The notes: generated by a model not told the origin, from the sequence alone. A stretch of 64,000 nt of DNA from Rhizobium chutanense (GCF_002531935.1 NZ_NWSV01000014.1:62001-126000); one strand, 5' to 3'; positions 40,980-50,832 are shown, numbered from the stretch's first letter. A program made the numbers and translations.

Positions 40980-41282
40980 ATGGGTGCGCGCATGCAAACC
41001 TTTTTGATCCAATCGCGCGACATAGAAGCGCTTCACTACAACGCCGATGCCCGCCTGCTGCTCGTCAAATACAGCAGCGGCGACATTCGCAGTTTTACCC
41101 GAATTTCGCCGGAGGCTATGCGACGTCTACTCGGCGTCGGCCCGGAAATCGATGGGGGATCCGAGTTGGGCGATCTCGAGTATCAGGCGGCGATCCGCAA
41201 AGGCGGGCTGAAGGCGCTCTACCGTCTCACGGGAATCAATCCGTCACAGTTCGATTTTTCGCCTGGCCAGCAGGCCTGGTAG
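40980..41282 (+). CDS. KTSC-like small protein
   Basis: A 100-residue protein with a KTSC-like core (IEALHYNADARLLLVKYSSG, then SFTRISPEAMRRLL) and an uncharacterised tail. Starts at 40980 and 40992 are both possible; neither has a strong ribosome site. It is divergent from the KTSC gene at 40792. Confidence 0.55.
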   Translation: MGARMQTFLIQSRDIEALHYNADARLLLVKYSSGDIRSFTRISPEAMRRLLGVGPEIDGGSELGDLEYQAAIRKGGLKALYRLTGINPSQFDFSPGQQAW

Positions 41283-41356
41283 CACTGCGCGGTCGCCCAT
41301 GCCGCGCCCGCAAAGGGGAGCCGCATTCACATCGCTTACGTCATGTGGAAGAATTT

Positions 41357-41430
41357 TGGAGGCCTCGCCCGGAATTGAACCGGGGTACAAGGATTTGCAG
41401 TCCTCTGCGTCACCACTCCGCCACGAGGCC
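41357..41430 (-). tRNA. tRNA-Cys (GCA)
   Basis: A 74-nt cloverleaf with encoded CCA. The acceptor GGCCTCG pairs with CGAGGCC, the anticodon loop is CTGCAAA, and the T arm is GGTTCAATTCC. The anticodon GCA reads Cys codons. Confidence 0.97.
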
Positions 41431-41646
41431 TCACCGGCTCGTTATCAGAGCCGTGGCGAGCGTTTAGAATGATCGTAAGGAAATCGCAAGAGGGCATTTC
41501 GGAAAAACGCCATTCTGCGGCGGTTGAAAAAGTCATTCTCTGTCGCAGAACGGAAGGCTGCGCGCTGGAGTTTCCAGACCAGATCGCCAGCGATAAGATC
41601 GCGCCAAGACGCCGCCAGCTCTATCCCGGAGCGCTCCGACGCCTTG

Positions 41647-41754
41647 TCACTTCAGGGTCGTTTCGCCGTCCAGCAGCCCGCAGCAGAATATGCCGATGAG
41701 CGCTGCGACGATGAAAAAATCGAACAGCGTGAAATAACCCAAGATCGCAGACAT
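41647..41754 (-). CDS. Small membrane protein (35 residues)
   Basis: ATG at 41754 to the stop at 41647 encodes MSAILGYFTLFDFFIVAALI and a further short stretch with CCGLLDGET. One membrane helix is evident. GGAGGAG about 8 nt upstream is a strong ribosome site. No family was recognised. Confidence 0.5.
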   Translation of the reverse strand: MSAILGYFTLFDFFIVAALIGIFCCGLLDGETTLK

Positions 41755-41963
41755 GGCCTGCTCCTCCTCCTGTTTCCTCCGCTGTGAATCATAACATGAA
41801 GGGGCAGGGGATTCCACGCGCAGTAGCAATGCTTCGGTCCTGCTGTGGCACGGAAGAGGCGCACGCCGGATTCTTTTCGCCGATGGCTGCCAAGCCTTGA
41901 AAGCATTCGTGGCGCGGATTAAGAGACGGGGGACAAGAACCGCTTTTTAAAGAGCGAGAGGAC

Positions 41964-42629
41964 ATGATGGATTTCGAAGCAGCGCGCGCAAAGATGGTCG
42001 ACACCCAGGTTCGCACGACGGACGTTACCTCGCATTCCGTGCTGACGGCGCTTCTGACGGTGCCGCGTGAGGCATTCGTGCCCGAGAAGGCGAAGCTGCT
42101 GGCTTATATCGACAACGATGTCGAGATATCGGCCGCGGCACCCGGAAAGCCTGCCCGATTCCTGATGGAGGCGTCGCCGCTTGCCAAGCTGCTGCAGCTG
42201 GCTGAAATCACCAAGGATGATTTCGTGCTCGAAGTCGGCTGCGGCACGGGTTACACATCGGCGCTGCTGTCGATCATCGCCGGCTCCGTCGTCGCGCTCG
42301 AATGCGACGAGGCGCTTGCCGCCGAAGCGAAGGCGAAGCTTGCCGACTATGCCAAGGTCGAGGTCGTCACCGGCCCGCTCGAAAAGGGTTATGCCGCCGG
42401 CGCGCCCTATGATCTGATCTTCGTCAACGGTGCTGTCGAGGAAGTTCCGGCTGGTCTTCTCGGTCAATTGCGCGATGGCGGCCGCCTGGTCACGGTCGAG
42501 GGCTACGGCAATGCCGCCCGCGCCAAGGTCTTCGTCGCCGAGCGTGGCGCCGTTTCGGAAAACGTCTTTTTCAACGCTTCGGTCAAGCCGCTGCCGGGTT
42601 TCGCCAAGGCGCGCGAATTCGTTTTCTGA
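41964..42629 (+). CDS. pcm: Protein-L-isoaspartate O-methyltransferase family protein
   Basis: A 221-residue SAM-dependent methyltransferase. The N-terminus (ARAKMVDTQVRTTDV, PREAFVP) and motif I (VLEVGCGTGYTSALLS) match the Pcm family, which repairs isoaspartyl residues. The alphaproteobacterial branch lacks some catalytic residues of E. coli Pcm, so activity is uncertain. A terminator follows; popZ and valS lie downstream. Confidence 0.88.
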   Translation: MMDFEAARAKMVDTQVRTTDVTSHSVLTALLTVPREAFVPEKAKLLAYIDNDVEISAAAPGKPARFLMEASPLAKLLQLAEITKDDFVLEVGCGTGYTSALLSIIAGSVVALECDEALAAEAKAKLADYAKVEVVTGPLEKGYAAGAPYDLIFVNGAVEEVPAGLLGQLRDGGRLVTVEGYGNAARAKVFVAERGAVSENVFFNASVKPLPGFAKAREFVF

Positions 42630-42656
42630 GGCCGATTTCATTGATGAATTCAGCGA

Positions 42657-42682
42657 CGGGCGCCATCGGCGCCCGTTTTTTT
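42657..42682 (+). terminator. Terminator of pcm
   Basis: CGGGCGCC and its complement around ATC, followed by seven T. Confidence 0.92.
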
Positions 42683-42884
42683 ATGAGGGTCGCGGCAGAG
42701 CCTTCACAAACATGATTTATCCTGAACGCCGCCACGTCGCAAACATCGGGTAACAAAACTGTGCATGGCTGCATTCAATTGATTCGCGATGATTTTTTTC
42801 ATGGCTGGGGTATTCTAAGGTGGTGGTGATTCGGGTGAACGCTCCACATCATCCGGTCGTTGTTTTTGGATAACGGGGATAGAA

Positions 42885-43778
42885 ATGGCTCAGCCAAGCG
42901 TAGCGCGTGAACCGTCCATGGAAGAAATTCTGGCCTCCATCCGCCAGATCATCGAAAGCAATGAGCCCGGCGCCGGCAAGGCGATTTCCGCGTCCCTGCC
43001 GCCGGTCTACGGCGCCGATGAGGATGAGAACGGCTCCGAAATCCATCTGACGGTGGATGACACCTATGCCGGCGTGGAATTCCCCGAACCGGCCCTGCGC
43101 TCCTCCGATCCACGCTCTTCCGATCCGCGTTTCGTCGCCGCCAATTCGGCCGGCACCGCGCCTGAACCCGAAGTGCCGGCCCGCGCCCTGTCGCTTGCCG
43201 ATGTCGCCGCCCGTGTGCGCGCCGCCTCCGAGCGCAGCGCCGTGCAGGCCGGTCAGGCGCTGCGTGAAATTCCGAGCGGCTTCCGCCAGCCCGAACCGCC
43301 GCCGGCCGTCATGCCGGAGCCCCGTGCCGCAACACCGCAGCCGCAACCGCAATCGCATCAGGCGCAGCCTGCCTTCACGGCTGCCCCGACACCCCAGCAT
43401 GTTGCAATCCAGCAGCCGGCCCCCGAGCCGGTGTTTATGGAAGCGCCTGAGGTGGCCGTCGCTGAGCCGGCGCCCGCCATCGAAACGGCGCCGCCGGCTT
43501 TGGAGCCCGCTCAGTCGTCTGCCGAGCGTTTCCTGCCGAGCGTTATGGACGAAGTTCAGCCGACGCTGCTTTCGGAGGATGCCGGTCTGCAGATCAGCCG
43601 CTCTTTCGAGGAGCTCGCCGCCGCCATCGACGGGGCGGAGCGCCGCTCGCTGGACGAGATCGCCGAGGATATGCTGCGCCCGATGCTGCGCGAATGGCTT
43701 GATGATAATCTGCCGACACTGGTCGAGCGGCTGGTGCGCGAGGAAATTGAGCGCGTGGCGCGCGGCCCGCGCCGCTGA
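42885..43778 (+). CDS. popZ: Polar organizing protein PopZ (DUF2497)
   Basis: A 297-residue polar scaffold. The N-terminal helix EPSMEEILASIRQIIES and the C-terminal oligomerisation block (SLDEIAEDMLRPMLREWLDD and LVERLVREEIERVARG) are diagnostic. The long middle part is a Pro/Ala/Glu-rich disordered linker, as in other PopZ proteins, but longer than Caulobacter's. In alphaproteobacteria it anchors ParB-parS and cell-cycle proteins at a pole. It precedes valS, a conserved order. Confidence 0.93.
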   Translation: MAQPSVAREPSMEEILASIRQIIESNEPGAGKAISASLPPVYGADEDENGSEIHLTVDDTYAGVEFPEPALRSSDPRSSDPRFVAANSAGTAPEPEVPARALSLADVAARVRAASERSAVQAGQALREIPSGFRQPEPPPAVMPEPRAATPQPQPQSHQAQPAFTAAPTPQHVAIQQPAPEPVFMEAPEVAVAEPAPAIETAPPALEPAQSSAERFLPSVMDEVQPTLLSEDAGLQISRSFEELAAAIDGAERRSLDEIAEDMLRPMLREWLDDNLPTLVERLVREEIERVARGPRR

Positions 43779-43796
43779 TCGGATTGCTTTTTCCCT

Positions 43797-43831
43797 GAAA
43801 AGCCGCTCCGGTCTCCGGGGCGGCTTTTTTA
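43797..43831 (+). terminator. Terminator of popZ
   Basis: AAAAGCCGCTCCGG pairs with CCGGGGCGGCTTTT around TCT, with six T. Confidence 0.88.
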
Positions 43832-43894
43832 TTGACTTGGCCGTAGCCATCCTATTTACAAACGCCACCCTCGAACCTCGAAATTGGTCAGAAA

Positions 43895-46738
43895 ATGCTC
43901 GACAAGACCTATGATTCCGCTGCCGTCGAACCGAAAATCGCCGCTAAATGGGATGAAGCGGACGCCTTCCGCGCCGGCGCGAACGCCAAGCCCGGGGCCG
44001 AGACCTTCACCATCGTGATCCCGCCGCCGAATGTCACCGGCTCGCTGCACATGGGTCACGCGCTGAACAACACGCTGCAGGACATTCTCGTCCGCTTCGA
44101 GCGCATGCGCGGCAAGGACGTGCTCTGGCAGCCGGGCATGGATCATGCCGGCATCGCCACACAGATGGTCGTCGAGCGCAAGCTGATGGAACAGCAGCTG
44201 CCCGGCCGCCGCGACATGGGCCGCGACGCCTTCATCGACAAGGTCTGGGAATGGAAGGCTGAATCAGGCGGCCTGATCTTCAACCAGCTGAAGCGCCTGG
44301 GTGCGTCCTGCGACTGGTCGCGCGAGCGCTTCACCATGGACGAAGGCCTGTCGAAGGCCGTTCTCGAAGTTTTCGTCACGCTCTACAAGCAGGGCCTCAT
44401 CTATCGTGACAAGCGCCTGGTAAATTGGGATCCGAAGCTGCTGACGGCGATTTCCGATATCGAAGTCGAGCCGGTCGAGGTCAAGAGCAGTCTGTGGCAC
44501 CTGCGTTATCCGCTGGAAAAGGGCGTCACCTACCAGCATCCGGTCGCCTTCGACGAAGAAGGCAAGCCGACCGAATTCGAAACGCGCGATTATCTCGTCG
44601 TCGCAACGACCCGGCCGGAGACCATGCTGGGTGATACCGGCGTTGCGGTCAATCCGAAGGACGACCGCTACAAGAGCATCATCGGCAAGCATGTCATTCT
44701 GCCGATCGTCGGTCGCCGCATTCCGGTCGTTGCCGACGATTATGCCGACCCGACGGCCGGCACCGGTGCGGTCAAGATCACCCCGGCCCATGATTTCAAC
44801 GACTTCGATGTCGGCAAGCGCGCGGGTCTTCGCATCATCAACATTATGAATGATGACGGCACGATTACGATCAAGGATAACGAGGACTTTCTCGAAGGTC
44901 TCGACAATCCGGCGGCACTCCATGGCGCCTGGGATCGGCTGGAAGGGCAGGACCGTTTTTATGCGCGCAAGGTCATCGTCGAAATTTTCGAAGAGGCCGG
45001 TCTTCTCGACAAGATCGAGCCGCACAAGCACATGGTTCCGCATGGCGACCGCGGCGGCGTGCCGATCGAGCCGCGGCTGACCGAACAATGGTATGTCGAC
45101 GCCAAGACGCTTGCCGAACCGGCGATCGCCTCGGTGCGCGAAGGCCGCACCAGAATGGTGCCGAAGAGCTGGGACAAGACCTATTACGAATGGATGGAGA
45201 ACATCCAGCCCTGGTGCGTTTCCCGTCAGCTCTGGTGGGGTCACCAGATTCCCGCCTGGTACGGGCCGGATGGCCAGGTCTTCGTCGAAAAGACCGAGGA
45301 AGAGGCACTGCAGGCGGCGATCCAGCATTACCTCTCGCATGAGGGGCCGATGAAGGCCTATGTCGAGGACCTCTTGGAAAACTTTAAGCCGGGCGAAATC
45401 CTGACGCGCGACGAGGACGTGCTCGACACCTGGTTCTCCTCGGCGCTCTGGCCGTTCTCGACGCTCGGCTGGCCGGATCAGACACCGGAGCTTGCACGTT
45501 ATTATCCGACCAACGTTCTCGTCACCGGTTTCGATATCATCTTCTTCTGGGTCGCCCGCATGATGATGATGGGCCTGCACTTCATGAAGGACGAAGATGG
45601 CCAGCCCGTCGAACCCTTCAATACCGTCTATGTCCACGCGCTGGTGCGCGACAAGAATGGGCAGAAGATGTCGAAGTCGAAGGGCAACGTCATCGATCCG
45701 CTGGAACTGATCGACGAATACGGCGCCGATGCGCTGCGCTTCACCCTGGCGATCATGGCCGCGCAGGGCCGCGACGTGAAGCTCGATCCGGCCCGCATCG
45801 CCGGCTACCGCAATTTCGGCACCAAGCTCTGGAACGCCACGCGCTTTGCCGAGATGAACGGCGCCAAGAGCGATCCGCATTTCGTGCCCGAGGCTGCCGA
45901 ACTCACCATCAACCGCTGGATCCTGACGGAGCTTGCCCGTACGGAACGTGACGTAACGGAAGCACTCGAAGCCTTCCGCTTCAACGATGCGGCCGGCGCG
46001 CTCTATCGCTTCGTCTGGAACGAGGTCTGCGACTGGTATCTCGAGCTGTTGAAACCGGTCTTTAACGGCGAGGATGAAGGCGCCAAGGCCGAGGCCCAGG
46101 CCTGCAGCGCCTATATTCTCGAAGAGATCTACAAACTGCTGCACCCCTTCATGCCGTTCATGACCGAGGAGCTCTGGGCGCATACGGCGGGCGAGGGCAA
46201 GGAGCGTGACACGCTGGTCTGCCATGCCGAATGGCCGGCACCCTCCTATGCCGATGACGCGGCCGCCGACGAGATCAACTGGCTGATCGACCTCGTCTCC
46301 GGCATCCGCTCGGTGCGCGCCGAAATGAACGTGCCGCCGTCGGCGACAGCCCCGCTCGTCGTCGTCAAAGCCAACAACCTGACCCGCGAAAGGCTGTTCC
46401 GCCACGACGCCGCCATCAAGCGGCTTGCGCGCGTCGAGGCGATATCGCTGGCCGACGATGCGCCGAAGGGTGCTGCTCAGATCGTCGTCGCCGAAGCCAC
46501 CATCTGCCTGCCACTCGGCAATCTGATCGACCTGTCCGCCGAAAAGGCCCGGCTCGAAAAGGCAATCGCCAAGATGGAGGCGGAAATCGCCCGCATCAAC
46601 GGCAAGCTCTCCAACGAGAAGTTCGTTGCCAACGCCAATCCCGAGGTGGTCGAGGCCGAGCGTGAGCGCCTCGATGAACTGAAGGGGCAGATCACCAGCC
46701 TGAAGACTGCCCTTTCCAGGGTGAGCGAAGCCGGGTAA
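43895..46738 (+). CDS. valS: Valyl-tRNA synthetase
   Basis: A 947-residue class I synthetase. The HIGH motif is in PPNVTGSLHMGHALNN, the KMSKS motif is NGQKMSKSKGNVID, an editing domain lies between them, and a C-terminal coiled coil (about 880-945, EKARLEKAIAKMEAEIARIN) is typical of ValRS. It charges tRNA-Val and edits threonine. A terminator follows. Confidence 0.98.
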   Translation: MLDKTYDSAAVEPKIAAKWDEADAFRAGANAKPGAETFTIVIPPPNVTGSLHMGHALNNTLQDILVRFERMRGKDVLWQPGMDHAGIATQMVVERKLMEQQLPGRRDMGRDAFIDKVWEWKAESGGLIFNQLKRLGASCDWSRERFTMDEGLSKAVLEVFVTLYKQGLIYRDKRLVNWDPKLLTAISDIEVEPVEVKSSLWHLRYPLEKGVTYQHPVAFDEEGKPTEFETRDYLVVATTRPETMLGDTGVAVNPKDDRYKSIIGKHVILPIVGRRIPVVADDYADPTAGTGAVKITPAHDFNDFDVGKRAGLRIINIMNDDGTITIKDNEDFLEGLDNPAALHGAWDRLEGQDRFYARKVIVEIFEEAGLLDKIEPHKHMVPHGDRGGVPIEPRLTEQWYVDAKTLAEPAIASVREGRTRMVPKSWDKTYYEWMENIQPWCVSRQLWWGHQIPAWYGPDGQVFVEKTEEEALQAAIQHYLSHEGPMKAYVEDLLENFKPGEILTRDEDVLDTWFSSALWPFSTLGWPDQTPELARYYPTNVLVTGFDIIFFWVARMMMMGLHFMKDEDGQPVEPFNTVYVHALVRDKNGQKMSKSKGNVIDPLELIDEYGADALRFTLAIMAAQGRDVKLDPARIAGYRNFGTKLWNATRFAEMNGAKSDPHFVPEAAELTINRWILTELARTERDVTEALEAFRFNDAAGALYRFVWNEVCDWYLELLKPVFNGEDEGAKAEAQACSAYILEEIYKLLHPFMPFMTEELWAHTAGEGKERDTLVCHAEWPAPSYADDAAADEINWLIDLVSGIRSVRAEMNVPPSATAPLVVVKANNLTRERLFRHDAAIKRLARVEAISLADDAPKGAAQIVVAEATICLPLGNLIDLSAEKARLEKAIAKMEAEIARINGKLSNEKFVANANPEVVEAERERLDELKGQITSLKTALSRVSEAG

Positions 46739-47135
46739 GTTTCGCCGTCCATTTTGGTAAGTTATTTCAAAGACGCGCTCGCTTCGGGCGCGTCTTTTGT
46801 CATTCCGGGCGCGCGTGATTCGGTCCTGAAAGCGGCGGTTTCGGGCGCTGAGCCTGTGGATTGTGGCTTTCCGGATCTCCGATGGGCGAAAACTGCCACT
46901 GTTGTCGGATTGATACAGCTTCCACAATGTTTGGAATGAAAACCCAAAAGCCCATCTGAAAATCAAAAACTCTGGAAAAAAATTTTATTAACCAGATTTT
47001 TTGACGTGTCCGTCAATTTCTTTACGTAAGTTAGTCGGTGCAACGCCCGGGAATGCCGCCGTGGGCCGCGTTGCCAGGTCGAGGGAACACTTACTAGAGT
47101 GGCGTGACATCAATTGCTGGAGTGGGGGAGACACA
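46739..47135. other. Intergenic region valS / fadL-like
   Basis: About 400 nt with a valS terminator at 46771, then AT-rich DNA near 46940-47000 that probably holds the fadL-like promoter. No other gene was seen. Confidence 0.6.
46771..46798 (+). terminator. Terminator of valS
   Basis: AGACGCGC and its complement GCGCGTCT around a 9-nt loop, then TTTT. Confidence 0.85.
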
Positions 47136-48401
47136 ATGGCATCGCGTAGGTTTTCCAAGGGCGTAACGTCGCTCGTTCTTTTTTCGTCGCTTGCATCGCC
47201 GTCCTTTGCCGGCGGTCTGGAGCGTGGCGGATACAATATCGATCAGTTGTTCGATACGTCGCCTTTCTCGTTTCAGTCGGGCGTGACCTACGTCACGCCG
47301 CAGCGCAAGCTGAAGGACGTCCGCGACACGAACACCTCCGTCTTAACCGGCGGCGGTAATCTGAACAGCCGTCCAGACACAGCCGACGAGACCTCAAATT
47401 ACACGATCCCCTATATTGGCTTTAAGGCTGGTTTCGGCGATGCAGTCGACTGCCTCGTTGACTATTCGGAGCCCTTCGGCGCGCATACCGACCCCGGTTC
47501 GAACTGGGCCGGCGCCAACAATAATATCGAGACGGAGATCAAAACCCGCAATTATGGCGGCACATGCTCCTATCGTTTTGATGTCGGCCCGGGGCAGCTT
47601 CGCTTTATTGGCGGCGGTTTCTACCAGGAGGTCGAGGGCTTCAAGGAACGTCTGGTTTCCACACTTCCGCTTCTGCTCGGCACCGGCACCGGCGTTGGCC
47701 GCCTCGATCTCGACGATAGCGGCTGGGGCTGGCGCGCTGGTCTCGCTTACGAGATCCCCGAATATGCGATGCGCGCGAGTCTCGTCTACAACAGCCGCGT
47801 CAAGTACGATAATCTGACCGGCACTGTCGATCTCCGTCAGGTTCCGGTTGTTCCGACATATGGAGGCCTGGTCACACCTGTTTTCGGTTCCGCCGAAGCG
47901 CCGGATTCGCTGGAACTGAAGTTGCAAAGCGGTATCGCTCCGGATTGGCTCGCCTTCGGATCGGTCAAGTGGACGAATTGGAGTGTCCTCCAGTCCGTGG
48001 CTTTCTGCCCGAAATCGACAAAGGGCCTGGCCGCCTGCACAGCGGGTGGCGCTACGGAAATCACTTCGCTCGACCTTCTCTATCGTGACGGCTGGACCAT
48101 CGCCGGCGGCGTGGGCCACAAGTTCAACGATCAGTGGGCCGGCGCGATCAGCCTCACGTGGGATCGCGGCACCAGCCAGGGTTATGGTGCGCAGACTGAC
48201 AGCTGGACGCTCGGTCTCGGCGCCGCCTATACGCCGACCGAAAATATCGAATGGCGTTTTGCCGGTGCCGTGGGCGTGTTGACGAGCGGTTCGTCCGGCA
48301 CCGTCGAGTATAATGGCCAGACCTATGGCGACGACGTCTCTTATTCTTTTGGTAACGATCTGGTCGCTGCACTGTCGACAAGTCTAAAGGTCAAGTTCTA
48401 A
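47136..48401 (+). CDS. FadL/OmpP1-family outer membrane transporter
   Basis: A 421-residue outer-membrane beta-barrel. The signal peptide ends in SSLASPSFA, and the mature N-terminus GGLERGGYNIDQLFDTSPFS is the FadL hatch-type start with the Asn-Ile/Phe region. The C-terminal strand ends ALSTSLKVKF, an aromatic terminal residue suited to BAM assembly. It is likely to import long-chain fatty acids or other hydrophobic compounds. GGGGGAG 5 nt before the ATG at 47136 sets the start. Confidence 0.88.
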   Translation: MASRRFSKGVTSLVLFSSLASPSFAGGLERGGYNIDQLFDTSPFSFQSGVTYVTPQRKLKDVRDTNTSVLTGGGNLNSRPDTADETSNYTIPYIGFKAGFGDAVDCLVDYSEPFGAHTDPGSNWAGANNNIETEIKTRNYGGTCSYRFDVGPGQLRFIGGGFYQEVEGFKERLVSTLPLLLGTGTGVGRLDLDDSGWGWRAGLAYEIPEYAMRASLVYNSRVKYDNLTGTVDLRQVPVVPTYGGLVTPVFGSAEAPDSLELKLQSGIAPDWLAFGSVKWTNWSVLQSVAFCPKSTKGLAACTAGGATEITSLDLLYRDGWTIAGGVGHKFNDQWAGAISLTWDRGTSQGYGAQTDSWTLGLGAAYTPTENIEWRFAGAVGVLTSGSSGTVEYNGQTYGDDVSYSFGNDLVAALSTSLKVKF

Positions 48402-49119
48402 TTCCCCGATTTGAAGAATTAGGAGCCCGGCACTGCCGGGCTCTTCTTTATTCGTGTCCGTTAACCATGCCAATCCCGGTCCCGTTTTGTGACGATTCAG
48501 CAACACTTTTTTACGACAGTTTGCATATGATGGTCGTGGGGCGAATTTGTCCATTTCCCGCCACAAAGAGGGAGCACCGCTATTTGCAGGCGACGAGATG
48601 GCAGACTTACGGTGCGTGTAATCAGTAGCATGGGTCGATTTTTTTCCGGTAACAGCAGATCGCGCGATATGATTGGCAACAATCGTTCGTTGGCGGTCGT
48701 TTCGCTTTCAGCACAAGGCTGTTCCAGCCGCCGATCGGGCTTCGCGGCGATGCCGTCGAGCCGTTCATCGTTGCGGTTTTCGCTCCGCTCGAATGAGCAG
48801 ATGGGCGTTGCCGAAGATGTCGATACCGGTTTCGTCACATTTGCTGTTTACGAATGCGATAAAGGCGGGAAGGCGGATGCCGCACCTGCTGAAAGAGTGC
48901 CACGGAGATTGCAGTCGGGCCATGCCGGGAGCCGGGTGGTTCTGAACGATGCGCTGAAAATGCGGCCTTTGCGAAAAGGCCAGTGGGCTGGATGCGACGC
49001 GGGCAAAGGAGCCATCGAGCTCGCCGCGGGATCGCTCGCCTCGACGAAATACATCCGCGGAATGCATGGCGCGAGCGCCGTTGCTTCCTGCCTGCGATGA
49101 GCGAAAGAAATCGGTTGAA
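48402..49119. other. Long region upstream of exoR
   Basis: About 720 nt, opening with the fadL terminator at 48423. A 162-codon open frame (48612-49100) is not family-like and is not counted as a gene. The region probably carries the exoR promoter and a long leader. No hairpin, box or repeat could be defined with confidence. Confidence 0.5.
48423..48450 (+). terminator. Terminator of fadL-like gene
   Basis: GAGCCCGG and its complement around CACTG, followed by TTCTTTA. Confidence 0.82.
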
Positions 49120-49929
49120 ATGGTGACGTCCGAGTTCAAACTGTTCAAATTCATGCTGATGGGCATGTCTATGGCCTTGGCCTTGGCCGTGGCACTGTCC
49201 GGTCCGGCCCGCGCATTCGACATCAAGGCTGGTGTCAGCAAGGAATCCGGCCCCTTCGATCTCTTCAAGTTCGGCTTCAAAGCCTATAAGAACGGCCAGA
49301 AGGAAGAAGCTGTCGAAGCCTACAAATACGCCGCCGAAAAGGGGCACACCGGCTCGCGCTGGGCGCTCGCCAATATGTATGCCGATGGCGACGGCGTCAC
49401 GCAGGATGATTTCGAAGCCTTCAAGATTTACAGCGAAATCGCCCAGCAGGGTGTCGAGCCCGGTTCGGAAGATACCGGATTCTTCGTCAATGCGCTGCTT
49501 TCGCTCGCCAATTATTACAAGCACGGCATCTCAGGCAGTCCGGTCCGGATCGACCTCAGCCAGGCGCGCCAGCTTTATTTTCAGGTGGCCTCCACCTTTG
49601 GCGTCCCCGAGGCGCAATTCCAGCTGGCGCAGATGATGCTGGCCGGCGAGGGCGGCAATGCCAGCCCGCAGCAGGCGAAGAAATGGCTGAACCAGGCGCG
49701 CAAGAGCGGTCATCCCGGCGCCATGGCGGTCTTCGGCAATATTCTTTTCGACGAAGGCCAGACGGCCCGCGGCCTGGCGCTGATGACGGCGGCGCTCGAC
49801 CGCTGCAAGCCCAAGGATTGCAGCTGGATGGAAGCGCTGCAGGAACAGGCCTTCTCGGTCGCCAACGAGGCCGACCGCCGCACGGCGGTATCCCTCTCGC
49901 ATAGCATCGCCAGCGGCTCTGACGATTAA
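49120..49929 (+). CDS. exoR: Exopolysaccharide production regulator ExoR
   Basis: A 269-residue periplasmic protein with Sel1-like repeats, matching ExoR (268 residues in Sinorhizobium). A signal segment (KFMLMGMSMALALAVALSGPARA) is followed by FDIKAG and Sel1 units such as GSRWALANMYADGDGVTQDD and AQFQLAQMMLAGEGG. ExoR binds ExoS in the periplasm and keeps the ExoS-ChvI system off, limiting succinoglycan/EPS synthesis and enabling motility. The ATG at 49120 is chosen by homology. It is convergent with xthA. Confidence 0.95.
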   Translation: MVTSEFKLFKFMLMGMSMALALAVALSGPARAFDIKAGVSKESGPFDLFKFGFKAYKNGQKEEAVEAYKYAAEKGHTGSRWALANMYADGDGVTQDDFEAFKIYSEIAQQGVEPGSEDTGFFVNALLSLANYYKHGISGSPVRIDLSQARQLYFQVASTFGVPEAQFQLAQMMLAGEGGNASPQQAKKWLNQARKSGHPGAMAVFGNILFDEGQTARGLALMTAALDRCKPKDCSWMEALQEQAFSVANEADRRTAVSLSHSIASGSDD

Positions 49930-49944
49930 GGCTGAGGGGAAGCC

Positions 49945-50736
49945 TCAGGCCGCGAAATCGAAATAAGCGACGACCGGCACGTGGTCGGACGGCTTCCCCC
50001 ATGCCCGCACATGTTTTTCGATCGCAGCCGACGTCATCCGGTCGGCGGCCTCAGGCGACAGCAGCAGATGGTCGATGCGGATGCCGTTGTTCTTCGGCCA
50101 GGCGCCGGCCTGATAATCCCAGAAGGAATAGAACTGCGTCGCGTCGGTCGTCGCGCGCACCGCATCCGTCAGCCCGAGATTTTCGAGCCGGCGGAACGCC
50201 TCCCGCGTCTGCGGCAGAAACAGCGCGTCGTTTTCCCAGACCTTGGGATCGAAGCAGTCGTGCGGCTCCGGAATGACATTGTAGTCGCCGGCAAGCACCA
50301 GCATCTCTTCATAGGCCAGCCGCTCGGCGGCAAACGCCCGCAGGCGCTCCATCCAGGCGAGCTTGTAGGGATATTTCTCCGTGTCGACAGGATTGCCGTT
50401 CGGCAGGTAGAGGCAGCAGACGCGAAGGATGCGCGTGTCGGGCAGCGTGAACACCGCCTCGAGGAAGCGCGACTGTTCGTCGAGCGGATCGCCGGGCAGG
50501 CCGCGGTTCACTTCGGAAGGCGAACTCTTGGAGAGGATCGCCACGCCATTGAAGCCCTTCTGGCCATGCGTCTCGACGTGATAGCCGAGCGCCTCGATCT
50601 CCAGCCGGGGAAAGCCTTCGTCGACCGTCTTGATCTCCTGGAGGCAGACGATATCCGGGTCGGAATCCTTCAGCCATTGCGTGAGATTGTCGATACGCGC
50701 CTTGACGCCGTTGATGTTCCAGGTCGCGATCTTCAT
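49945..50736 (-). CDS. xthA: Exodeoxyribonuclease III
   Basis: A 263-residue AP endonuclease/3'-5' exonuclease of the ExoIII family for base-excision repair. Catalytic blocks: NINGVKARIDNL, LQEIKT, GDYNVIPEPHDC and the terminal SDHVPVVAYFDF. The ATG at 50736 gives the family start (MKIATWNING). It is convergent with exoR. Confidence 0.95.
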   Translation of the reverse strand: MKIATWNINGVKARIDNLTQWLKDSDPDIVCLQEIKTVDEGFPRLEIEALGYHVETHGQKGFNGVAILSKSSPSEVNRGLPGDPLDEQSRFLEAVFTLPDTRILRVCCLYLPNGNPVDTEKYPYKLAWMERLRAFAAERLAYEEMLVLAGDYNVIPEPHDCFDPKVWENDALFLPQTREAFRRLENLGLTDAVRATTDATQFYSFWDYQAGAWPKNNGIRIDHLLLSPEAADRMTSAAIEKHVRAWGKPSDHVPVVAYFDFAA

Positions 50737-50832
50737 GGCTCTCCCGTTCCCGTTATTGCATGTCGTCCGGAGGTGTTTCGAAGGGCGACGCGCTTCTTTT
50801 ATCGCGGTATTTTGCCGGGGGACAAGACGATA

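Noticed and set aside
44264..46966. 900-codon open frame opposite valS
   Set aside because: valS is unmistakable with HIGH and KMSKS motifs; the opposite frame has no domain features.
48612..49100. 162-codon open frame before exoR
   Set aside because: It has no family signature, no ribosome site and residue usage of noncoding DNA; kept only as a point to check.
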